Positions 32,959 to 43,679 of a stretch of DNA of 64,000 nt are shown here, piece after piece. The notes under the pieces are model-generated. The model was not told where the DNA came from. It worked only from the letters and a program-made list of their open reading frames with translations, and did not search any database. Source of the stretch: Chenopodium formosanum (taxonomy: Eukaryota > Streptophyta > Magnoliopsida > Caryophyllales > Amaranthaceae); assembly GCA_024500155.1 (NCBI GenBank), contig CM044869.1, positions 32,672,501 through 32,736,500 of the forward strand, in the 5' to 3' direction. The position numbers were made by a program, and so were the translations under genes. Each line of letters starts with the position of its first letter. The first letter of the stretch is position 1.

Positions 32959-32976
32959 CCCCGGCAACGGCGCCAT
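32959..32976 (-). promoter_or_regulatory. Primer-binding site of C, tRNA-Asp
   Basis: On the minus strand tggcgccgttgccgggga, two bases from the LTR, complementary to the 3' end of plant tRNA-Asp. The leader to the gag start is only about 120 nt. Confidence 0.88.
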
Positions 32977-32978
32977 TT

Positions 32979-34632
32979 TGATGGGAAGGAGAACGGTAGG
33001 TCGTTGGGCTACCACCCCACCCTATCAAACAAAATTTGTAACTTAACTAACCCCTATTTTAGCGTAGTGGCAAGTCAAGGTCGAACCCAAGGGAATGGAT
33101 ATCAAGTGCACGATGTCTAAATCAAGCTATTTCGGAATCAAGAAGGGGTTTGAGGTAGAACTAAGGCTAAACTAGGTAATGCAAACTTGTATAAAATCAA
33201 TCTAAGACACTAGGGCAATGGATCCACATGCAATCATAATGGAAACGGTAATTTGGGAGGTCAAACCGACTAAGTCAAGCGATATGAAGGAAAAACATCA
33301 TGTATCCAAAAGAGCATTACTAAGGTGGTTCACCTAGAGGTCTAACTAGCGTCAACTACGCTAAACACTACCTAGGGAACGTCACAAAGCACCTCAATCG
33401 TGAAATTGCAAGTTCACTAATCAATGGTCCGTATCATAGCAAGCTTACAATGCAATCTAGTGTATTAATCAAAGAAGGCCAAACCTCAATTAATCACACA
33501 CATGCACGTGAAAGATCAACCAAATTTAATCATGTTATCAACTCCATCAATTATCCCCAAATTACACTATTCCATCATTCATACATGCTTCACCATCTCC
33601 CTAGCTAGGAAACTACTCGCTAGCCATAGGAATTGAGATCAAAACTCCAACATTCATCAAATTCATCATCAACATACTTGAAATCAAAGATTAAACCAAC
33701 AATCAATTAAAATCAATCAAAATTCAATCAATAACCAAATCAATCATCAACAATATGAAAAACTAATGAAATCAACTAAAATCAAACTTGTATTGAAATC
33801 AAGAAGAAGATCCTTACAAAACTTTGATCCAAAGATCAAATACAATAAGGAATCCTTGAGCAATCACCAAAAATCATGAGTTTCTCTCTCTAGTTCTTGA
33901 GTTTCTCTCTCTAAAATTCTCCCAAAAACTAACTATCAAATTCAATCTAAAAACTAAAAAACTTTCTAAAAATAGGTAGAAATAACTATATATACAAGGA
34001 GGAGGTCGGTAATGACGCCCAAAAATAGACCCTCATAAGTGCGGGCGCTCGGAGGAGGGAGAAAGGCGTGCACGGGACACACCCAGGAATGTGCGCCCGC
34101 ACACACCTGGTGTGCGGCCGCACACCACCAATGTGCGGCCGCACACTCCCTTTGTGCGCCCGCACATAGCTGGGTTTCCTCCCCTTCTTCTCTTCGTCCT
34201 AGCTCAAGTGGTGCACGCATCTAGGATGATGATGATGGAGGACAAAGTGGGCAGAAACTTTCTTGAATTTCTTGAAGAATTAAAGCCATGAATAAGGCAT
34301 AAACAAAGCCTTGAAGCTTGCCCCTTGGATCCACCTTTGACTTGGAACTTCTTGCACCTTCTTTAGGCATAAAAGCAATGAAAACTCGTAGAGAGGAGGC
34401 TCGGGAATTCTTGGACAATCAATTACCACCTACAAGCAAAAGATAGAAAGCAAGTAAAAGAGAAAAATAACAAGTAAACTAGAAAAAGACATGAAAAAGA
34501 GAAACTAACTACAAAAAGCATAAAATGAAGAAAACAAGAATAAAACTAAGGAAAACTAAAGAAAAGAGAGATAAAATGAAATAAAAATCATCCAAAAAGG
34601 AACCAAATGAGTGCCAAAAATGTCACTCATCA
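32979..34632 (-). repeat. 5' LTR of element C
   Basis: 1,654 bp. Minus-strand promoter: four GTGCG palindromes (34090-34103, 34110-34125, 34132-34146, 34153-34166), then a TATA box tatatata at 33987-33994 about 95 nt downstream. Compared with 10923-12510 it holds two more palindromes and about 66 bp more sequence. Confidence 0.94.
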
Positions 34633-36688
34633 AGCCCCAGCGCTCCTAGGAATTCCTCTAAGGCTGTACTTAACAGTCACCAAAGAAACAATGGGAGCTA
34701 TGCTCGCACAAGAAGTAGAAGGAAAAGAAAACGCCATCTACTACCTAAGCAAAAAGATGCTCGAATATGAAGCACGCTATACACCACTTGAGAAATTGTG
34801 CCTCGCATTGGTGTGGGCCATAACCAAGTTAAGACATTACATGCTTGTTCACACAGTCTTTGTAGTGTCACGAATGGATCCTCTCAGGTACTTATTCGAG
34901 AAATCCACGCTTCACGGACGCATCTCAAGGTGGATAGTCAACCTAGCCCAGTTTGACTTCTTAGCAGACTTTCCAATAGAAGATTCGACACCAATAAACG
35001 ATAATGAATTTCCAGATGAAGACTTAATGGTCACGGAAGATGATACTTGGACTTTATACTTCGATGGAGCCTCAAACCAAAAGGGATGTGGCGTAGGAGT
35101 CCTATTAGTATCACCTATAGAGGAGCATGTTCCAATTTCAATAAAGTTAGATTTCGACGTTACCAACAACGCTGCAGAGTATGAATCATGCGTGGTAGGC
35201 CTCGAAACAGCTTTAGCATTGGGTGTAAAGAAACTTCGAATATTCGGAGATTTTTCCTTGATCATTAACCAAACCTCCAAAAGATGGAAAGTAAAGAGCG
35301 AAAGCTTAGCCCCTTACCAAACATATCTGGAAACTCTCACCGATCAATTGGAAAAGGTGGAATACACATATCTACCTAGAGAAGAAAAGCAATTTGCTGA
35401 TGCCTTGGCAAGACTAGCCTCAATGGTTAGGATTCCTAAAGAAATTGAGCAAATGCCTCTAACGATAAAGAAAAGACACAAACTAGCATATATTCAAGCC
35501 ATAGAGGATTATGAAACAATCCAAGAAGAAGATGAAGAAGAAGAACCATGGTATGTCGACATACTCAATTATGTCACCAAAGGAGAATACCCTCCTCATG
35601 CTGACAAAAGAGCAAAACGAGATTTGAGACTTTTGGCTTCCCAATACGTACTCATAAATGATGAGCTACACAAAAGGGTACCTAAAGGTCGAGCCCTATT
35701 ATGTGTAGGCAAGAAGGACGCTCAAAGGACTATGAGAATAGTCCACGAAGGAGTATGTGGAACACATTTTAATGGCAAAATGCTAGTCCAAAAGATAATG
35801 CGAGAAGGATATTATTAGACTACCATGAATAGGGATTGTCATCAATATGTAAAAAGATGCCCTAAGTGCCAAATTTATGCAAACTTGCAGCATATTCCTC
35901 CATCCGTTCTCTACACTTACACCTCATCATGGCCATTCTCAACATGGGGAATCGATATAATCGGAAAGATCACACCTCCTGGAACAGGAGGTCACGAATA
36001 CATCTTGGTAGCAATTGATTACTTCACAAAGTAGGTAGAAGCACAATCATATGCTAAACTCACTGCAAAAGATGTAGCACTCTTTATCGAAAGGAACATA
36101 ATTTGTCGATATGGAGTCCAAGCCAATGGAGCAGTTGAAGCAGCTAATAAAAATTTAAAAACTATGATCGAGAAAATGACAGAAAATTACAAGGATTGGC
36201 CTGACAAACTCCATTTTGCACTTTGGGGTTATCGCACGTCAATTCGAACGTCAATAGGAAACACACCATTCTCTTTAGTCTATGGGATGGATGTCGTACA
36301 CCCTGTGTAACTAGAAATACCTTCTCTACGCATTGCGTTAGAAAGTAAACTCGATGAAGTTGAATGGACTAGAGCACGGTATGAAGAGTTAATTCTACTT
36401 GATGAAAAACGACTAGAAGCTCTACATCATACCCAATGCTACCAAACTCGTATGGCTAGACACTTCAACAAAAAGGTCAAGACAAGAAACATCAAGGTTG
36501 GAGACTTGGTACTAAAAGCACTAAAGAAGAATGTGTTGGATCCAACAGGCAAATTCAGGCCCAATTGGTTCGGACCATACATTGTCAAAACAATCCTGTT
36601 AGGAGGGGCAGCTCAGTTAACCGACATGGACGGCAATGAATTCTCAAACATGACCAATCTTAACCAACTTAAGAAGTACTACCCATAA
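34633..36688 (+). pseudogene. pol: RNase H and integrase of element A (right of C)
   Basis: This continues A's pol after C; the TSD agccc marks the joint. The RT-RNase H connection (GAMLAQEVEGKENAIYYLSKKML) is followed by a second RNase H (YFDGASNQKGCGVGVLL) and the integrase zinc finger (GTHFNGKM... CPKCQIYAN). The first core Asp is in WGIDIIGKITPP. Two TGG to TAG changes stop the frame (35816-35818, 36032-36034), and there is a TAA near 36308. The core jumps from RYGV to QANGAVEAANKN near 36115, so the segment with the second catalytic Asp is deleted. The C-terminus (FRPNWFGPYIVK, ending KKYYP) is present. Integrase is dead. Confidence 0.88.
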
Positions 36689-37235
36689 TTACTTGAGTAG
36701 GACACTCAAGAGAGCTACGTTTAGCCTGATTCCTTAAGAAAGGATACGTAGGCAACACTTTAAAAGGGTGCGGCCACTTTAATTATCAAGCATTTCGTGT
36801 CCCAGCATCGAAAAAAAAATAAATAAAAAAAAATAAAAAAACAAAAAAAGTTTGGCGACAGACTCGTATGAGCGACGCCAATTTTCTACGTATATCTGGA
36901 CAACTTCGGTGCATTCTGGAAATTTTTTTCGACTTCCGTACTTGAAGAAATTTTTCAGAAAAAATATTTTAAGTTGTTTTCATTACTTTAAATGAACAAA
37001 TGTAAAGTTAATTAAAAAGCTGAAATTGCATTAATAAGTAAAAGAATTACATCATTGATGAAATTTAAATAAAGCTTAAAAAATAAAAATTAACTTAACA
37101 TGTCTAATAACTCGAAGGAAAAGCAATACTCTAATCTTTATTAGCATAAAAGGTCAATTTTGACAAACTAGGAAGACGGCAAAAGGGTTCGGTATTACAA
37201 CCAATTATCTTTTCAAGCTGCCACTAAGGAATGAC
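36689..37235. other. Region between integrase and aORF1 of A
   Basis: About 550 bp, AT-rich, with no gene. It holds A-rich runs (36808-36848), a GTCGC half-site pair at 36853-36880 (ttggcgacagactcgtatgagcgacgcc) and the presumed 3' ends of the convergent pol and aORF1 transcripts. Confidence 0.5.
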
Positions 37236-37596
37236 CTATTTAATGGAGAAGTCACAACAGGCAAGCACTTTGCCCCACTCATAGCGACCCATCTTCAAGG
37301 AGAAACGCTTCTTTCGTCGAACAAAGCAATTGGGGGTATATTTTTCAATATTATCAGGAGGACTAAGCAATTCTAGTCTCTCCATGAGCCACATCTGTAA
37401 AAATCAATTCACATAATCAGTATTGCTATACAAAAATATATTTTTAATTTCTGTAATTAAGAATATTATTTTTCTACTTGTAATAAAATTGGAGACCCTC
37501 GAATAGGTGCTTCTGGATTCTTTTTCAATTCATCAAGACTAAGCATAGTCTCTCCAACGATTAATGGCATTGGATTTCTCCCAGATTCGATTTGTT
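37236..37596 (-). pseudogene. aORF1 of element A, 3' part (left of E)
   Basis: Exon 2 runs 37596-37478 and exon 3 37394-37236, with a GT/AG intron at 37395-37477 (83 bp, acceptor gatttttacag). The product is QIESGRNPMPLIVGETMLSL... EAPIRGSPILLQ, then MWLMERLELLSPP, ending at TAG. Short blocks of this kind (PLIxGETLxSLD, then a WLxERL block) resemble plant-mobile-domain/DUF7745-like proteins of Tat antisense ORFs; that assignment is tentative. The 5' part is at 47530-48007. E sits in or next to the intron between them; spliced across E, the frame reads FLTN-E-QIESG. Confidence 0.65.
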
Positions 37597-37606
37597 CTAG
37601 CACAGA

Positions 37607-38123
37607 TGTTTGGGGTATTTTTACCCTTGACAAGTGGACCAATGAGGAGGTGCCACGTGTCAGGGGCTGGCAGGTCATCCTTGACCAATCTCCAGCTGTC
37701 ACGTGGCCTCTCCAGATACTCTCTTAGAATTGCGGCCTTCAAGGGCCCAATTCCCCAAAATCCGCTATTTGGCGGCGCAGCCCATCAGTCCTAGGTCAGA
37801 ATGACCTAGGGAGGGGCACTTTTCCCAATGACCCTATAAATAGGGAGATATTCCCCCAAATTGGGGGACACACATTTTACAGTCAGAAATTTACTATCAT
37901 TTATTACATCCTACTTTCTCTCTCATCAGATAACACCTGAGCTTGGGATCCAAGCGGATCCCCACCAAAATTTCCGCACTTTCTATTCTCCTTCAAGTTA
38001 CTTACTTGAGCGTTGGAGGCGGAGTACCACCCAACCGGTGTCTCCGTTGTTTTTGCAGGTACAGAGTCAGCAGGACCAGTCTTCGAGTTGTAACTCTCCC
38101 AAGGGACAAAAACACCCAAAACA
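37607..38123 (+). repeat. 5' LTR of element E
   Basis: 517 bp, TG...CA. Promoter: cacgtg cores at 37654-37659 and 37700-37705, TATA box tataaata at 37835-37842, then a leader with a CT-rich stretch. Same family as the D LTRs. Confidence 0.94.
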
Positions 38124-38125
38124 TT

Positions 38126-38171
38126 TGGCGCCGTCTGTGGGGATCGAACCCACGACCACGTGGTTAAAAGC
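38126..38171 (+). promoter_or_regulatory. PBS of E extended to a 46-nt complement of tRNA-Lys(UUU)
   Basis: The usual 18-nt PBS (tggcgccgtctgtgggga) is followed without a break by tcgaacccacgaccacg, tggttaaaagc. Reverse-complemented, this gives the T arm (gtgggttcgatcccac), the variable loop, and an anticodon arm with loop cttttaa, anticodon UUU. D lacks this extension. It is not a tRNA gene, because the 5' half is missing. It looks like plus-strand DNA that copied the tRNA primer past the normal stop at position 58. The tRNA sequence is from memory but is supported by its own stem pairing. Confidence 0.8.
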
Positions 38172-39323
38172 TCCTCTCCAGACCAACCAAATAACTCAGC
38201 CGAAAAGGCTGCTGAAGAGCAAGAGGGATCCGGCTCTGATGTAGAGGACCTTGCTGAGGCTTATCGCCAAACAGCAAAGAAAGAAATAAACCTGGATCCC
38301 ACCAAGACCCGGATGAAGCCTGGAGACAGGGCTCTTCTTGAAAGCGGCTTTGAGGCTTTCAAACAACAACATCCCTTTGGGGATGACTGGGACATTATCG
38401 TCCCTCCGGCTGATGTTGTTCTAGCCTAGGGGGATGACATTGAGAATGCAGAAAACTACTTTGTCTGCTATGAGGCGGTGATAGAAGCCGGCCTCCGCTT
38501 TCCCCTTCACAGAGGCATCCGGAAGATCCTGAAGGGGTATGACCTGGGAGTGTGGCAATTAACGCCTAACTCTTGGGTCAATATCTTGAGCTACATCGCC
38601 GCCTGCGAGCTCCAGGACATTGAGCCTAGCTTCACCGCCTTCGCCCACATGCACTACCTCATTACGGATGATGAGGAGCAGGCGTCTGCCAACTCCACTT
38701 TTCCGGATGTCCTCATTACTAAGAAGGACAGGGGCAGCGTCCGCCGCCCGCATGACGACCCGGTTGTTATTGAATGCAAGGTCTCCAACCAGTTAGTTGG
38801 GCGCATCCTTATTGATACCGGCAGCTCGTCAGACATCATCAGCCTCCGGTGCTTGCAGAAGCTGAAATACAACTCCAGCAGCATGCATCCGGTCACCTAC
38901 CCCTTGGTTGGTTTTGGGGGTGGGATGGTCTATCCAGCCGGAAGAATCGATTTACCCATCCGGCTGGGTGAGAAGGGCAAGGGACGACATATTGTCGTCA
39001 GATTCTTGGTTGTTGAGGAGTTGACCGCCTACAACATCATTCTTGGGAGGCCAACCCTTAACGAAGCCAAGGCGGTAATCATCCCGTCCCTCAAGCTAAT
39101 CAAGTATGAGAGGGATGATGGTTCTGTTGGTTCCCTGAACGGGGATCAGAAGACGGCCCGGGAGTGCTACCTCTCAGCCGTCAAGGATACCGTGGCCTCA
39201 GATGGCCAAGGGAAGGAACCAATAGACCTTGACAATGTCAAGGATGCTTCCTCACCCCCACCAGCAGCCGGTAAAAAGAGAAAAGCTGCAGAGCTGGTGG
39301 TGGTGACGAAAGAAAAGAAATAG
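38160..39323 (+). pseudogene. Chimeric aORF-fragment/protease frame of E
   Basis: From 38172 to about 38660 the plus strand repeats, inverted, the exon-1 region of E's own antisense gene (about 45730-46220): SSPDQPNNSAEKAAEEQEGSG, GDRALLESGF, RFPLHRGIRKILKGYDLGVWQ. At HMHYL the sequence switches, in frame, to the Gag-protease spacer (DDEEQASANSTFPDVL) and then retropepsin with LIDTGSSSDII. One TAG (38427-38429) interrupts the aORF part; the antisense gene has a different stop nearby, so both decayed after the copying. The frame ends at UAG 39321-39323. Confidence 0.85.
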
Positions 39324-39329
39324 CAATCA
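39321..39329 (+). promoter_or_regulatory. Candidate readthrough stop UAG-CAA-UCA (E)
   Basis: Same nine bases as in D at the same place, KEKK-stop-QSLTGE. The pol frame is in phase after it. Confidence 0.6.
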
Positions 39330-42300
39330 CTGACCGGTGAATAGTCAAAGGAGCTCCGTCCCCAACCGGCTGGTGATAGCATTGATCTTGTTCTAGACGA
39401 CAGCCGTCCAGAGCGAACTGTTAAAGTTGGGACGGTTGCTAATGTTGTTCTGGGTGCAGACTTGCACCTTCTACTGAAAGAATTCAAAGATGTGTTTGCC
39501 TTTGAAGTGGAAGAGATGACAGGCATCAGCCCGGATCTCGCTGTCCACAAACTCGCCGTGGATCCAAAAATGAAGCCCATCCAGCAAAAGAAGAGGAACC
39601 ACGGTGAGGAATGAAGTCAGGCGGCAGCTGCCGAAGTTAAAAAGCTGTTGGATGCCAGGTTCATTCGGCCTTGTAACTTCCCCGACTGGGTGGCAAACGT
39701 TGTGCTTGTAAAGAAGCCGAATGGTACCTGGCGGATGTGTGTAGACTACACAGATCTCAACAAGGCATGCCCAAAGGATAGTTATCCACTTCCAAAAATT
39801 GACAGCTTGGTCGATTCAACAGCCGGTCATGCCTTGATGAGTTTCATGGATGCCTATTCCGGCTTCCATCAGATACCTCTGTGGAAAAAAGATCAAGAAA
39901 AGACGATCTTCGTCACTGATCAGGGGTTATTCTGTTATACTGTGATGCCGTTTGGCTTGAAGAATGCGTCGGCTACGTTCCAACGGATGATTAATACAGT
40001 CTTCATTAGTCAAATTGGGAGGAACGTAGAGGCGTACATTGATGACATGATAGTCAAATCCAAGCAGCAGGCGGATCACCTTGCTGATCTCCGAGAAACC
40101 TTCACCACACTCAGGCGGCATAGGGTTATGTTAAATCCTAAGAAATGCGTCTTTGGTGTTGAGTCTGGGATGTTTCTCGGATTCCTGATTGATCAAAGGG
40201 GGATAAAGGCTAACCTTGAGAAGATACAGGCGGTAATTGACATGAAGTCACCCCGCACTGTTAAGGAAGTTAAGAGACTCACCGGTTGCCTGGCCGCCTT
40301 GGGGAGATTCCTCAGCCGGTCAGGTGACAAATGCCTTTACTTCTTCCAAGCAATCAGGAAGAAGACTAGATTTGAATGGGGGGATGATGCTGAGGCGGCA
40401 TTTCAAAAATTGAAAGAACACTTACACTCTTTGCCAAGGCTTGTTAGTCCTTTGCCTAGAGAGAAGTTGTACATGTACCTAGCCATCTCAGACCATGCTC
40501 TCAGTGCCGTTCTCCTTGCTGAACGAGACGGTACTCAGCTCCCGGTATACTTCATTAGCCATGTGTTAAAGAATGCTGAACTCCGGTACCCCATGGTGGA
40601 AAAATTTGGTTTTGCTCTATATATGGCCTTCAAAAAGTTGAAGCCATACTTTCTGGCACATCCGGTTGTAATCTACACCGATCAGCCCCTCAAGCGGCCA
40701 ATGTCTACTCTGGAGTCATCTGGCAGAATGTTGAAATGGGCTATTGAAATGCAAAGTCTTGAAATCTCCTACGAACCAAGGAAAGCAGTGAAAGGTCAGG
40801 CGTTTGCCGACTTCATTGTTGAAATGACTCGTCCGGTTCTTCCGGATAATGTTGATCAGGTTTGGAGGGTGTATGTAGATGGGAGCTCTACAAAAAACGG
40901 CTGTGGTGCAGGCATTGTTTGTGAATATCCAGAAGGAGATAGATATGAGTATGCACTACGTTTCAAGTTTCAGGCCTCAAATAACGAGGCGGAGGATGAA
41001 GCGCTGCTAGCCGGAATTCGCATGTGTAAGGCAGCAGGGGCAACAAAGATTGACGTCCATTCTGATTCTCAGTTGGTTGTTAGCCAGTATGAGGGCACTT
41101 ATGAAGCGACCCATCCGGCTATGATCAAATATCTTCAGGCTGTCACAGATGAGGCTGGGACACTTGAGGAATTCAGATTGAATCAAGTGCCCCGGTAAGA
41201 TAACCACCCGGCGGATGCACTGTCAAAATTGGCATCATCCGCCTGCCATGATACGCCTCGGTCAGTCTTTTGGGAAGTTCTTGAAAAAAGAAGTATTTAT
41301 GAAGAGCCCATTGGAATTCTGGATCGAAGTTCTACTTGGATGGATGGCATCCGGGCGTATCTCGCAGACGGCACGCTCCCTGATTCACCTCAGGAGGCAG
41401 CCGTCATGAAAAAGAGAGCAGCAAACTTCGAGTTGAGAAACGGAGAACTCTTCAAGGCTGGTTTCCTCAAGCCCTTGTTGAAATGTGTTACCCCAGAAAA
41501 GGGGAAGGAGGTACTCGAAGAGCTGCATGCGGGATTTTGTGCCTCCCATATAGGCGGCAAGTCCCTAGCCGTCAGAGCCAGGCGGCATTACTTTTGGCCT
41601 ACCCTTGAGGCAGACGTTAAAGAATTTGTGAAGAAATGTGATAAATGCCAGAGGTTTGGCAAGCTAATACATCGCCCGGCTACTGATCTGACGGCAATCC
41701 ACAGCCCAGTCCCGTTTGCTAAGTGGGGCATGGACATTTTAGGTCCTTATACGCCTGCTCCAGGCGGAAAGCGCTACATCTTGGTGGTTGTGGACTACTT
41801 CACCAAGTGGGTGGAGGCGGAGGCAGTTAAGAATATCAAGACAAAGGATGTCATCTCTTTCATCTGGAAAAATATTATCACCCGATTTGGGGTACTTATG
41901 TCTATGGTATTTGACAACGGCCCTCAGTTTGAGACGCCTCAGCTCAAGACTTGGTTAGGAGATCAGGGTATCTCAAGTTACTTTGCCTCAGTCGGCCATC
42001 CTCAAGCAAATGGCCAGGTTGAGGCATTCAATAAACTCATCTCAGACGACATTAAAAAGAAAATTGAAAGAGCCGGTGGCCTATGGGCTGAAGAGTTAAT
42101 TCATGTCCTTTGGGCCATCCGGACAACTGCGAAGGGGTCAACCGGAGAAACCCCATTTCTCATGGTATACGGGGCTGAAGCCGTTTTACCTATTGAACAC
42201 TATGAGCCTACGCTCAGAGTGATGCTCTATGATGAAGAGGCAAATTGGGAGGCCATGCGGCTGGCATTCGACTCCCTCCCGGAACGCAGGGGCAATGCTG

Positions 42301-42569
42301 CCCTGTGACATGAGATATACCGTCTGAGAATGACGAGAGCCTACAACAAAAGAGTGCACAAATGTCCCTTGAAAGTGGACGATTTTGTGTTACGGAAAAT
42401 GGAGGCAACCGATAGGGCCAATGAGCTTGGAAAGCTAACTCTTAATTGGGAAGGCCCCTACCGGATCTATGAAGAAGTTAGGGGTGGCACATACCGCCTG
42501 GAAACCCCAGACGGTAGACTCCTGCCTAGAACTTGGAATGTAGATAACTTAAAAAAGTACTACTTCTGA
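39324..42569 (+). pseudogene. pol: pol of element E: RT, RNase H, integrase
   Basis: It aligns throughout with D's pol. Present are RT with YIDDMIVKS near 40035-40060, RNase H with YVDGSSTKNGCGAG, integrase HHCC (HIGGKS ... CDKCQ), and the DDE core (WGMDILGPY, VFDNGPQF, QANGQVEAFNK), with C-terminal NWEGPYRIYEEV and end KKYYF. Nonsense codons are TAG near 39342, TGA near 39613 (before SQAAA), TAA at 41196-41198 (TCA in D) and TGA at 42306-42308 (AGA in D). E is more decayed than D, in line with its more diverged LTRs. Confidence 0.9.
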
Positions 42570-43679
42570 GTATTGTAAAGTTTTTTGTAACAAGAAGTAT
42601 TAATCAGAAATGCTTTTGTTTCATTTATTGTCTTTTCATTTCCGTCTGGGTTTACCCATACAGATGTTGAAAATTTAGTAGCAAATTTAATATGTGAATA
42701 ACTTGAGGCTAATGGCCAGATAAAAAACTAAGTTTGACACTTAGTATATAAAATCAAAAGTCCATAGTTATAAGAGGCCAATGGCCGGATCCTTAAGCTA
42801 AGCACAAAACCGTTTAGTGGCTATCCAACCGGTCTCCAACCAGACCAGAAGCCAAAGGCTAGATGGTTGTCTTTTTTACAAATTCGTCTATCCTGTTATA
42901 GATATAGGCGTCCGGCGACACCCCTCCGGGTGCAATCGTCGCAGAGAACAGCCACCTTGCTCGTTCAATATACCCGTGCAGGCGGCAAAGATTGAGTGGC
43001 TAGACCAGCCAACTCATAGCTGTCTGACCATGTTATTTCTCCTAAGTAATTTTTGGTTGTGAAAGCTCTGGCTGCCTGCAAGAATCAGCCAGAGTACCAT
43101 CATAAGTTTTTACTTAGTAAAATTTTCTTCAAGTTGCGCACTTATAGGGCAAACCCTTTTTTGCGTAATGGCTATAAAGAATACCCAGGCGGTTTGATAC
43201 CGACTGGGTTAGAGGTTGTATGCCTGTCATTTGACCGGCTGTGTACTTGGTTTGGGGCAATCACTATTGTGATTGATTGTCTTACAAGCATCCCATACGC
43301 TTTAAAGTATGAGAAGTTTCCAAGACAATCAATCCTTTTTTCAGATTAAACCAACTACACAGCCGTCTAGGGGCAAGGACAGCCGGAATGGTACCTGCCG
43401 CATGCTTTTCATAAGACAGGCAAAATCACAAGTATATATTGAGTATATATGCAAAAATGAAAAAACTGAAAAAATTGAAAAATTGTGCAAGTATAAGAAA
43501 AACCGACGGAGTCGGTATACTTCATCAAATAAATTGGCCCAAGGCCGGGAATCATTGTTTGCCGGATCAACATCCGGTGTACAGAGAATATAGAGAAAGG
43601 CTACATAATTACTTGGCATACAGCCGCTGAAAAACAAAAAAAAAAATGATTGGCATACTGCCGCAGAAAAGGAGGAGAG
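42570..43679. other. Region between convergent pol and aORF of E
   Basis: About 1.1 kb without a gene, homologous to 21971-23147 of D in inverted orientation. It holds the hairpin at 43237-43364. Confidence 0.6.
43237..43364. repeat. Nested inverted repeat (hairpin) in E
   Basis: Outer arms ggctgtgta (43237-43245) and tacacagcc (43356-43364) enclose ttggttt/aaaccaa; inner 13-nt arms are gattgattgtctt (43271-43283) and aagacaatcaatc (43322-43334). D has c:g where E has t:a in this stem, which keeps the pairing. An inner imperfect stem joins atcccatac and gtatgaga. Confidence 0.75.

Larger units (their letters stand above)
10923..34632 (-). mobile_element. Element C: Athila-like element without RT/RNase H/integrase
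   Basis: A perfect TSD agccc flanks it (10918-10922 and 34633-34637). The LTRs are 10923-12510 and 32979-34632. The PBS (32959-32976, minus strand) fits tRNA-Asp, the primer typical of Athila elements. Minus-strand order is 5' LTR, gag-protease (1,015 aa, open), [element D], long leader, 601-aa ORF (open), 2.7-kb 3' region, polypurine tract, 3' LTR. No RT, RNase H or integrase is present: the gag-protease stop is followed within about 20 nt by the gggaggcaacccgg motif, which in my recollection usually follows pol. Without D it is about 12.3 kb. Open frames and similar LTRs suggest recent mobilisation in trans. Confidence 0.9.

Noticed and set aside
38126..38171. A minus-strand tRNA-Lys gene
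   Set aside because: Only the 3' part (anticodon loop to CCA) is present. The encoded CCA and the position next to the LTR show it is a reverse-transcription product, not a gene.
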